Positions 7,742 through 15,420 of a DNA stretch of 64,000 nucleotides are shown piece by piece. The DNA is taken from NCBI RefSeq assembly GCF_900143535.1, contig NZ_FRFA01000012.1, positions 29,839-93,838 on the forward strand, given 5' to 3'. Position 1 is the first letter of the stretch, and each line of letters begins with the position of its first letter. The notes under the pieces are model-generated. The model was not told where the DNA came from. It was given only the letters and a program-made list of their open reading frames with translations, and searched no databases. Source of the stretch: Tateyamaria sp. Alg231-49. Lineage in GTDB: Bacteria > Pseudomonadota > Alphaproteobacteria > Rhodobacterales > Rhodobacteraceae. The position numbers were made by a program, and so were the translations under genes.

Positions 7742-9468
7742 TGGCTGAGCCCACTCGTATGAACGGCGCACAGGCTCTGTTGCGCATGCTCGAATTGCAT
7801 GACGTCACCCACGTGTTTGGTCTGCCGGGCGAAACCACCATCGGCTGGTACAAGGAATGGCGCGCCCATTCGAACATCGAATTTGTGCTTACCCGCGACG
7901 AACGCACAGCTTCTTATGCGGCCGAAGCCTACGCAAAGATCACCGGCAAACCCGCCGTTCTCGAAGCCCCAAGCCCCGGTGTTACCCATTGCACGCCCGG
8001 CATCACCGAGGCTTTCCTCAGCTCTGTTCCCGTCATCTTCTTTAGTTCCGACATTCCCATCAATCAGGACAAGAAACACGGACTGACTGGTGTCGACCAG
8101 ACCGCCCTCTATGAGAGTATCTGCAAGGAATCCTTTGTTGTCACAAAAGTCGCCGAGATCCCTTTTCTGCTACGCCGCGCTTTCCGTGTGGCGACTTCGG
8201 GCCGTCCGGCGCCTGTCCATATCCGCGTGCCAATCAACATCTTCGGCGAAGAGGCAGAGTTGACGGATCTATATGCAGAGCCGGAATACAGCGCATATCC
8301 CGCGCACCGCCCCGTGGCCGACCATGGAAAGATACGGGCAGCGATTGACGCGCTGCTGATAGCGGACAAACCTGCGATTGTTTGCGGACAGGGCGCGCTG
8401 ATTTCCAAAGCCTCGGACGTCATCATCGAACTCGCCGAACTGCTGCAAATCCCCGTCGGCACAACGACTCCGGGCAAAGGCACCATCCCCGAAAACCACC
8501 CGCTTGCCTTGCGGGTGATCGGCGGGCGGGGTGGGATGGAATATTCCAACCAATACATGCACGACGCTGATCTGATATTCTTTATTGGTTCGAACACCGA
8601 CAGTGCCGCGACCGATCATTGGAAGCTTTATGGCGATCCGGGCACCACGACATTTCTGCACCTCGACATCGCCGAGGCGCACATAGGAAACAACTTCCCC
8701 GTCAAGGTCGGGCTTGCAGGCGATGCCCGTGCCACGATCACCCATATGGTCGAGATCCTCAGATCCGAACACCCCGATCTGAACCGTCCGCAAATTGATC
8801 TGACGCAGATGAAACAGACCGCGTTAGACAAGGTCTTTAACGCGAATATCCCGATGCCCGAAGGCACGATATCGCCTGTAAAGCTGTCTCAGGCCCTCGA
8901 CCGGCTTATGCCCACAGACGCGATCGTCACATCCGAACCCGGCGTGAGCGCCATCTATCCATCGGCACTGTTGACGTTTCGCGAAGCCGGTCGGCGTTAT
9001 ATCACCAACTATTCGATGGGGGCCTTGGGCTATTCGGTTCCGGCGGCTCTGGGCGCGTCCTATGCGGGCGACGGGCCCGTCATCAGCCTGACCGGGGACG
9101 GGTCATTTGGATTCGTGATGGGCGACATGGAGACGATAAAGCGCTCCGGCAAGAACGTAACAATCATTCTCAACCGCAACGACAGTTTTGGATGGATCCG
9201 GGGCGAAGCGATCCTGCTCGATGATGTCGACGCACCATGGTCGACCGATTTCGGCGCGGTGGATTACCTTAAGATCGCCGAGGGTTTTGGCTTTGAGACC
9301 GCCCGCATCACATCGGACGCAGAGATCGAACCTTTGCTCAAACAGGCAATTTCAAACCCCGGAGCGAACTTCATCGAAATCCGGGTCCCGACGCAGGATG
9401 AAATCGTGCCCTTCGTTCCCAACTGGGTCCGCGCAGCCAGAGCAAAGAACCTGCCCCATTTCTATTAA
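7741..9468 (+). CDS. Thiamine pyrophosphate-dependent enzyme, acetolactate synthase-like
   Basis: A 575-residue enzyme with the three-domain layout of the POX/ALS family. The N-terminal Pyr domain has the catalytic Glu region (RDERTASYAAEAYAK, about 51-65), a central domain follows, and the C-terminal PP domain has the TPP-Mg motif GDGSFGFVMGDMET through NRN (about 448-475). It should decarboxylate or ligate a 2-keto acid. The start overlaps the preceding stop (TAATG) with GGAGGA just upstream, so it is coupled to the enolase-type gene. In this cluster it would act on a keto acid produced by the oxidase or dehydratase steps. It lacks obvious identity with IlvB beyond the fold; substrate open. 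Confidence 0.85.
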   Translation: MAEPTRMNGAQALLRMLELHDVTHVFGLPGETTIGWYKEWRAHSNIEFVLTRDERTASYAAEAYAKITGKPAVLEAPSPGVTHCTPGITEAFLSSVPVIFFSSDIPINQDKKHGLTGVDQTALYESICKESFVVTKVAEIPFLLRRAFRVATSGRPAPVHIRVPINIFGEEAELTDLYAEPEYSAYPAHRPVADHGKIRAAIDALLIADKPAIVCGQGALISKASDVIIELAELLQIPVGTTTPGKGTIPENHPLALRVIGGRGGMEYSNQYMHDADLIFFIGSNTDSAATDHWKLYGDPGTTTFLHLDIAEAHIGNNFPVKVGLAGDARATITHMVEILRSEHPDLNRPQIDLTQMKQTALDKVFNANIPMPEGTISPVKLSQALDRLMPTDAIVTSEPGVSAIYPSALLTFREAGRRYITNYSMGALGYSVPAALGASYAGDGPVISLTGDGSFGFVMGDMETIKRSGKNVTIILNRNDSFGWIRGEAILLDDVDAPWSTDFGAVDYLKIAEGFGFETARITSDAEIEPLLKQAISNPGANFIEIRVPTQDEIVPFVPNWVRAARAKNLPHFY

Positions 9469-9847
9469 CTCGTCGTCAGCGCCGAGCCAAAGAACCAGGT
9501 TCCTGTTCCGCGCAATACCCAAGTTCGAACGACCAATGCGGGGCAAATTTTGACGGCAAGTCAGCGCTGGCTTTTTGAAACAGCTTGGTACACCCGCGGC
9601 CCCACTTTGCAAACACGCCTGACAATTGGCGATCGCCACCCCCTAAGGCGCACCAATCATCGGTCTTCCTTGCTCGTGAAAAGCCTCTTTGCTTAAACTT
9701 CCCCGAGTGGGATGCGCTTGCTATCTGCTTGCAAGGTGGGGCTTTCGCTGTCCAACGCCTTTATTTATGGATCTTGGTCATCAGGCTTGCATGACCTGAC
9801 AGCGACAGCAAAATACGGTATGAGCTTTGTGAAACGAGGGTAGTCGA
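9469..9847. other. Non-coding gap with weak terminator-like element
   Basis: About 380 bases between two rightward genes. AGTCA-GCGC-TGGCT followed by five T's near 9560-9579 could be a weak terminator for the TPP enzyme gene. I see no RNA gene and no convincing open frame. Confidence 0.4.
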
Positions 9848-10951
9848 TTGAACCGTTTGAAGATATTGGCACTTTTTGCGTTGTGCACCTTCCTGTCGGC
9901 CTGTGGCCGGCCTCCGGAACTTATCGGAATAGACAATCCGGAAGTTCCCGTGGCTTCTGTTCAAACCGCCACAAAACACAAGATTTTTCTCACTTCCACA
10001 CGTCAGGCCACCGAGACAGTCGGCGCATTTTTTTCGGCGGAACGCGCCCCTGAATTGGGCCTCGCATCCGTCGTCGTGTCCGTACCACCAAACCATGTTG
10101 TCGGAGAACTCAACCGGCCCAAACAGTTGCCGCCAGACCCGCGAACGGAATTTGCGATTATCGAGCCGACCATTTACCCAACGGAGAACTCCTTTGTAGC
10201 CGCCATAAACAAGCAATTGGCAATGCGGCCTCCGGGAAGCCGGGACATTTTGTTCTTTGTCCACGGCTACAACAACACCACGAGCGATGCTTTGCTTCGG
10301 CTTGGGCAATTCGTCGAAGACACGAATTATCAGGGTGTGGCTGTCCTGTTTGATTGGGCGTCAGCGGCAAAGGTGAGCCGTTATGTTTACGACCTGAACA
10401 GCGCCCTGATTGCGCGACCGCAGATCAATAAGATTAGCAAAATGCTGTCGAGCACCAACGCGGAAGGTTACAGCGTATTTGCCCACTCGATGGGTGGGTT
10501 TCTGATCATGGAGGCCGTCAAGGAACAAGTCGCCCATGGCCGGTTCAACTCTTCAAACCGACTACGGAACATTATCTTGGCGTCTCCTGATATTGATATC
10601 GATCTCTTCAGGGTCCAACTGGACGAAATTAAGGTCGGCAAAGACTTTTTGTTTGTTCTGATCTCCGAAGATGACAGCGCACTTCGAACCTCCCGGCGCA
10701 TTGCTGGCGGGGTCCCGCGGGTCGGAGCGACTGACGCAAACCAGCTTGCCGAACTGGGTGTGATCGCAATTGATTTGTCCAAAGTCGACGACTCTGCCTC
10801 TGGTAGCCATTCCAAGTTCGCAGGATCTCCGGAGGTTGTTCAACTGCTCGGGCGTGGTTTGAATGAAGCCGGAACATTCAAACGCCACGCGAGGGCCAAT
10901 ATGTTAAGCGAATTCTTTGCCGGCGTTCCGATAACTGTCGCCTTCGAGTAG
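9848..10951 (+). CDS. Alpha/beta hydrolase (DUF900 family) lipoprotein
   Basis: The 367-residue protein starts with a lipoprotein signal (LFALCTFLSAC, Cys at about 19). The hydrolase domain shows ILFFVHGYNNT (oxyanion region, about 137-147), the nucleophile elbow VFAHSMGGFL (Ser about 217) and a C-terminal His probably in GSHSKF (about 318). This matches DUF900-type esterase-like proteins, probably anchored to the inner face of the outer membrane. The start is a TTG with GAGGG seven bases upstream; no ATG is available. It stands alone, with gaps of nearly 400 bases on both sides. Natural substrate unknown. Confidence 0.78.
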   Translation: MNRLKILALFALCTFLSACGRPPELIGIDNPEVPVASVQTATKHKIFLTSTRQATETVGAFFSAERAPELGLASVVVSVPPNHVVGELNRPKQLPPDPRTEFAIIEPTIYPTENSFVAAINKQLAMRPPGSRDILFFVHGYNNTTSDALLRLGQFVEDTNYQGVAVLFDWASAAKVSRYVYDLNSALIARPQINKISKMLSSTNAEGYSVFAHSMGGFLIMEAVKEQVAHGRFNSSNRLRNIILASPDIDIDLFRVQLDEIKVGKDFLFVLISEDDSALRTSRRIAGGVPRVGATDANQLAELGVIAIDLSKVDDSASGSHSKFAGSPEVVQLLGRGLNEAGTFKRHARANMLSEFFAGVPITVAFE

Positions 10952-11322
10952 CGATCTGGCACGCGAAAGATAACAAAGAGTGTGTCCGCACACGCTCTAT
11001 CTCAGGATGTTGGCTCATCCAACAATCCCCTCGCATTCTCCGGATGACAGGACATGACCCGCAACGTCGGCACACAGACCTGATCGCGGCCTGCATATCG
11101 GAAAAACGATGCTGCGCACCGCATCAAAACATAACGCATCCACCAACCGACCATGGTCGCAAAAGCCGTCGCGACCAACGACGAGGATGCTCTTGCTCGT
11201 GTCATGCCATTATTCCCTTAGGCAGGCCTGATTTCCATGAACACAGGATTGATGCGGATGTGCACCTGAAAATGGCGCGCTTAAGGATAGGACGGCTAAC
11301 GCTTGAAATAGGTCGCCACGTC
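10952..11322. other. Gap with one doubtful small frame
   Basis: About 370 bases between convergent genes. A leftward 67-codon frame (11002-11205) has a good AAGGGA site 8 bases before its ATG and a hydrophobic middle (ATMVGWWMRYVLM), but its C-terminal half looks random. I cannot support it as a gene. Confidence 0.3.
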
Positions 11323-13860
11323 TTATGTGGTTCCGGAGTCGGGCGGAATTGCTTTGGCGATCGATTGTTCAGCCTTTTGCGCGCTCGAAACGAGCGCATC
11401 CGCCCAAGCGGTCAAATCACCTAACGCATCGCTGCGCGCTTCGTGCTCAAGATCACCGAGTTTGGCTTGCAGCTCAGTTTGGCCAAGCAAAGACGCCGCC
11501 CCTTTAGCTTTGTGTACAGCTTCGGCCAAAAGCGTCTTGTCCGAATGCGCGGCATTATCCCCCAAGTCAGCTATGAGCGTCTTAAGCTCAGCAAAGAATG
11601 TATCAGCAACCGCGCGCACCTTGGCATGTCCGAGCAGGTCGATCATTTCTGTCAGGGCTTCGGGAAATTTTTCCGCATCAAGCCTGCTGGGGGTTCCGGA
11701 TGCCAGTTCAATGAAAATACTGCGCAATGCGTCCAGACGGATCGGCTTGGTGTGAAACCGGTTCATGCCCGCAGCAACCGCTTGTTCGCGGAATTCCTCT
11801 CGCCCGTGCGCCGTCAGACCAATGATTTGGGTTTGTGCGTTTGGCCCCCGATCAGCGCGCAAACGCTGGGTGGCCTCAATCCCATCCATCACCGGCATAC
11901 CGATGTCCATAAAAATGACATCGAACACCGTTTCATCCGCTTTCTTAAGACACTCTACACCGTTCACCGCCTCAACGACGTCATGACCCATGGCCGTGAG
12001 CATGCCGTTAAGAACGCTGCGATTGATGGAATTATCTTCGACAATCAGAACATTGCGCGGCTGCACAGGCGGGGGCGCCACATCACTGGGCTCTGACTTT
12101 GTGTTTTCCTCTGGAACCGCGCTCAACGTCGACAGTGTGAGCGTGAAGGTCGATCCAGTGTCTTCGCTCTTGGTCAGCGTCACATCACCGTCCATGGCCC
12201 GCGCAATCCGTCGTGAAATAGCCAACCCAAGCCCGTCTCCGCGGCTCTGCCGTCCGGAGCTATTGGCCAGAGCCACGAAGTCATCAAATACCTGGTCCTG
12301 TTTGTCTTTGGGAATGCCGATGCCTGTGTCGCGCACCTCGAACCGAAGCGAGGAAGACTTAAGACCGTTGATTCCACTGACGTGAAGATGCACGCCGCCT
12401 TCATCCGTGAACTTGATCGCATTGCCAATCAAATTGGTGAGGATCTGTCGGATGCGCCCGGAATCACCATGAAAGCGTTGGCGCATAGTCGCGTCGATTT
12501 CGAGCGTGCAGGTCAGATTCTTTTCCTGCGCCAATGGCACAAAAACGTCCATCAACCCACGCATCAGGTCTGCCAAATCAAAATCCTGAAACGTCAGCTG
12601 TAGTCTGCCATTTTCAATCCGCGTGATGTCCAGTGCTTCATTCACGTGTTCCAAAAGCACTTCGCTGGAGGACGTGGCAATCTTTGCATAGCGCCCTTGC
12701 TCCTCAGAGAGGGACGTCGTCTTGAGCAAATCCAGCACGCCCAATATGCCATTCAGCGGTGTGCGCATTTCATGGCTCATGACCGTAAGAAACTGTGATT
12801 TAGCCTTGTCCGCCCTTTCGGCCCGATCACGTGCATCAATCAACTTCTGTTCGTTGATCTTCCGCTCGCTGATGTCACGGATATAGGCAATAAAGATCGT
12901 ATCGGTGCCGCTTTGGGTGGTGGTAATGTTCAGCTCAACCGGAAACTCTTCGCCGCTCTTGCGCAGCGCAGCGAGCTCAACACGGCCAGCATCAACAACA
13001 CGTGGCGTTCCTGTTTCAAGATAACGTTTCATCCCATTGTGATGCGCGTCCCGCATACGGTGAGGGATAAAGGTGTCTTCCATCGTCAGGCCAACAATCT
13101 CGTCGCGCTTCCACCCGAAAACACGCTCTGCCGAGGTGTTGAAATCAATGATTTCACCGCTTTCATTTGCGGTCACGATGGCGTCCAACGACGCCGTGAC
13201 CGTGGAAGCCAGTTGTTTGGTCGAGGCGGAGAGTTCTGCGTCACGATGATCAGCCCGACGCAATAGCCGATCCAGAACGATCATCAGTATGGCCATCAAG
13301 ACCAGGAGGGCCATGGCAATGCCACCCGTGCGCGTCAGTTGATTGGCAAATTGAGTGCGGCGCGACTCGGCCTGTTCTGCTCCAAGCCGAACGCCCAACA
13401 GCGCAATATCACGGACCAGTGGACGGACATCACTGACAAGTTGCTGCATTTCCGACAGTGCATCGCCCGCAAGCGGACCCGGTGCATCTGAAAGCGCGAT
13501 TGCGGCGTCAGCAAAATCGTTGATTGGCTCGATTAGTAAGCGCGCTTCTTCGCTATCACCGAAGATTTCGGCTGATCGGCCCGAGTTGATAATCGCGAGG
13601 CGGCTGAGAGCGATATCTACTCGAAGGCGAATGTTTTCTTCTGGCAAGGATTGCGTGGCAATTTGCCTACTGATGGCAGCGTCAAGGTTCGCAAACTCAG
13701 TGTCAATTTGCGTGATGCTCCACTGCAAATTGTCTTCGGCCGCGCGTGACAGTTCCCGCAGTTGGGACGGCAGGTTTGCCGCCATCGCCGCAAGCAAAAC
13801 AATGAGAACAAGAATGCCCACAAAAATTGCCAACCGGTAGCGGTTCAACCCTGTTTTCAC
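11323..13860 (-). CDS. Hybrid sensor histidine kinase (PAS, HisKA, HATPase, REC, HPt)
   Basis: 845 residues. Membrane segments at about 8-28 and 180-200 enclose a helical periplasmic sensor region. A PAS domain follows (about 215-335), then HisKA with MSHEMRTPLNG (His363), HATPase with N480, DTGIGIP and GDGLGLAI boxes (about 465-580), a receiver with VEDN and FMDIGMP (Asp652), and a C-terminal HPt with EAVHKAKGAASLLG (His783). It can run a full internal phosphorelay and pass phosphate to a separate regulator, most simply the LuxR-type protein at 14564. It starts at GTG with GAGG six bases upstream and lies 44 bases after the molybdopterin-domain gene. Confidence 0.93.
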   Translation of the reverse strand: MKTGLNRYRLAIFVGILVLIVLLAAMAANLPSQLRELSRAAEDNLQWSITQIDTEFANLDAAISRQIATQSLPEENIRLRVDIALSRLAIINSGRSAEIFGDSEEARLLIEPINDFADAAIALSDAPGPLAGDALSEMQQLVSDVRPLVRDIALLGVRLGAEQAESRRTQFANQLTRTGGIAMALLVLMAILMIVLDRLLRRADHRDAELSASTKQLASTVTASLDAIVTANESGEIIDFNTSAERVFGWKRDEIVGLTMEDTFIPHRMRDAHHNGMKRYLETGTPRVVDAGRVELAALRKSGEEFPVELNITTTQSGTDTIFIAYIRDISERKINEQKLIDARDRAERADKAKSQFLTVMSHEMRTPLNGILGVLDLLKTTSLSEEQGRYAKIATSSSEVLLEHVNEALDITRIENGRLQLTFQDFDLADLMRGLMDVFVPLAQEKNLTCTLEIDATMRQRFHGDSGRIRQILTNLIGNAIKFTDEGGVHLHVSGINGLKSSSLRFEVRDTGIGIPKDKQDQVFDDFVALANSSGRQSRGDGLGLAISRRIARAMDGDVTLTKSEDTGSTFTLTLSTLSAVPEENTKSEPSDVAPPPVQPRNVLIVEDNSINRSVLNGMLTAMGHDVVEAVNGVECLKKADETVFDVIFMDIGMPVMDGIEATQRLRADRGPNAQTQIIGLTAHGREEFREQAVAAGMNRFHTKPIRLDALRSIFIELASGTPSRLDAEKFPEALTEMIDLLGHAKVRAVADTFFAELKTLIADLGDNAAHSDKTLLAEAVHKAKGAASLLGQTELQAKLGDLEHEARSDALGDLTAWADALVSSAQKAEQSIAKAIPPDSGTT

Positions 13861-13904
13861 GCGTGACCTCTTTGTCTACGGCCACCGCACAGCCATGAAG
13901 TCCG

Positions 13905-14399
13905 TTAATCCACGACCTTCAAACGATTCAGTTGCCAGATGCTCCATGCATACGTCGTTTCTGTTTGATACTTGGTATCCGAGTCATAAGGAAATACCAC
14001 CCAGTAGGGTCCCTTGTCGCGTACCGACATCGATTCGCCATTCAGCCGTGTGGCCACTATGGGGGCCCCGTCTTCTAAACGGTCCAACGGCATGTCCACT
14101 TTGTAATCATTCAATGCAACCATTTCGACCACACCGTTTCGCCCGCTCAGTTCCCCAAGCAGCGCTTTCAGCGGAACACCGGAAAACGTAACTGTTCCAT
14201 CTGTCCAGATCGTCGACGTTTCAAAAGTGACTTGCGGCAATGCGTCCAAATCGGCCAGTTCCAAATAGACGGGACCAGCGTCGGCGCCTGCGCCGGAGAT
14301 TTCGAGAGCGGTCGCAGATTGCGCTTCAACCTCGGCACTCAATCCCAGAAAAAGTGCAAATATCAACGCACAGGCGTGCGTATAGATGGCCTTTGCCAT
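13905..14399 (-). CDS. Exported molybdopterin-binding-fold (SUOX-like) protein
   Basis: A 164-residue protein with a signal peptide (residues about 1-27, ending SAEVEAQ). The mature part resembles the oxidoreductase molybdopterin-binding fold: a segment like VTFSGVPLKALLGEL (about 78-92), NDYKVDMPLD (about 104-113) and a GPYWVVFPYDS region (about 131-141). It is much shorter than a sulfite oxidase and I see no conserved Cys ligand for molybdenum, so it is probably a periplasmic binding or sensing module. AAGGAG lies 5 bases before the ATG at 14399. It is the first gene of the operon with the hybrid kinase, suggesting that it presents a signal to the kinase. Confidence 0.75.
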   Translation of the reverse strand: MAKAIYTHACALIFALFLGLSAEVEAQSATALEISGAGADAGPVYLELADLDALPQVTFETSTIWTDGTVTFSGVPLKALLGELSGRNGVVEMVALNDYKVDMPLDRLEDGAPIVATRLNGESMSVRDKGPYWVVFPYDSDTKYQTETTYAWSIWQLNRLKVVD

Positions 14400-14473
14400 G
14401 ACCGCTCCTTTGGTTTCCATCGTAACCCCTTAATCGATGCGAAAGAACAGGTCTTCAAGGCATTGGCATAGTC

Positions 14474-14493
14474 ACCTATACTAAAGTATAGGT
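14474..14493. promoter_or_regulatory. 20-bp lux-box-like palindrome
   Basis: ACCTATACTAAAGTATAGGT has perfect 9-bp arms around a central AA. It sits about 71-75 bases from both divergent start codons (14399 leftward, 14564 rightward). Size and ACCT...AGGT ends match the 20-bp layout of LuxR-type operators. The LuxR/NarL-family regulator encoded next to it is the obvious candidate to bind, so it would control itself and the kinase operon. Confidence 0.65.
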
Positions 14494-14563
14494 AAGCCAT
14501 ATTTTACCAAGTTTTTCGGTCAGGTAAGGGCTATGTTAGTGACAAGCTGAGAGTGCAGAAGAC

Positions 14564-15181
14564 ATGCCTAACATTTTGATTGCTGATGATCACGATCTCG
14601 TCCTCGATACGATTGCCGCCTATTTAGAGACTGTGGACGGGTTCACCGTTTTTACTGCAACCAACGTGCAGGACGCGATGGAGAAAATGCGCGGCCTCGA
14701 CGCCATCGACCTTTTGATACTCGACTACAATATGCCAGGAATGAACGGCCTAAACGGGCTTGAACAAGCACGCAAAGCTTTTCCGGCCGTGAAGGTGGCC
14801 TTAATGTCAGGCGTCGCCAGCCGCGAGGTGGCCACATCGGCCATGGCAAACGGAGCACATGGTTTCATTCCAAAATCACTCACCGCGGCATCTATGGTCA
14901 ACGCAATACAATTTGTGCTCTCTGGCGAGCGTTACTTCCCCTTCGACTTCGGATCGAACGAAGAAAACTCAAAGCCAAACAGCGCGTTTTCAGACCTTTC
15001 TGATCGCGAAATGCAGACCCTCGAACAGCTCAGCATCGGACTGTCCAACAAGGAAATCGCGCGCAAACTTGGCGTTCAGGAAGTCACGATCAAGCTGCAC
15101 GTCAAAAACGTCTTTGCAAAGCTGGGTGTGTCAAACAGAACCCAAGCCGCATTGCTCGCCAAGGAAAACCAACTTTTCTAG
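14564..15181 (+). CDS. LuxR/NarL-family response regulator
   Basis: 205 residues: an N-terminal receiver (IADDHD acidic pocket at 6-11, phospho-acceptor Asp54 in LILDYNMPG, Lys in FIPKSL at about 105) and a C-terminal LuxR-type helix-turn-helix (about 140-200, LSDREMQTLEQL...SNKEIARKLG...VKNVFAKLGVSNR). Phosphorylation by the divergently encoded hybrid kinase through its HPt domain is the likely input. The start is the only good ATG, with a weak AGAAGA site. The palindrome midway to the divergent operon suggests autoregulation and control of the kinase operon. Confidence 0.93.
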   Translation: MPNILIADDHDLVLDTIAAYLETVDGFTVFTATNVQDAMEKMRGLDAIDLLILDYNMPGMNGLNGLEQARKAFPAVKVALMSGVASREVATSAMANGAHGFIPKSLTAASMVNAIQFVLSGERYFPFDFGSNEENSKPNSAFSDLSDREMQTLEQLSIGLSNKEIARKLGVQEVTIKLHVKNVFAKLGVSNRTQAALLAKENQLF

Positions 15182-15420
15182 CCTGCACAAAACACAGCGC
15201 GAACGTTCCGAACCTGACCCGAGTTGCCAACTGTGAGCTTTTGATCGTCAGCTTTGGCAAAACGGTCGGTTGCATGCACTCTGGAAAAATAACGCCCCAT
15301 TCCAGATTTTGATAACACCGAAAAGTGCCATTGCGGCGCGCGAAAACCCGTCTGCCCGTTTACCAGCGTGCAGGACTCAAGTTTTCAGCGCCACATAGCC
15401 ACCCGAGGTCGGCTCCAACC

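Noticed and set aside
11002..11205. 67-codon leftward frame with a good ribosome binding site
   Set aside because: Only the hydrophobic middle looks protein-like; no family recognised and the C-terminal half looks random.
14564..15181. Possible quorum-sensing LuxR protein
   Set aside because: The N-terminus is a receiver domain with a phospho-acceptor Asp, not an autoinducer domain, and no luxI gene is present.
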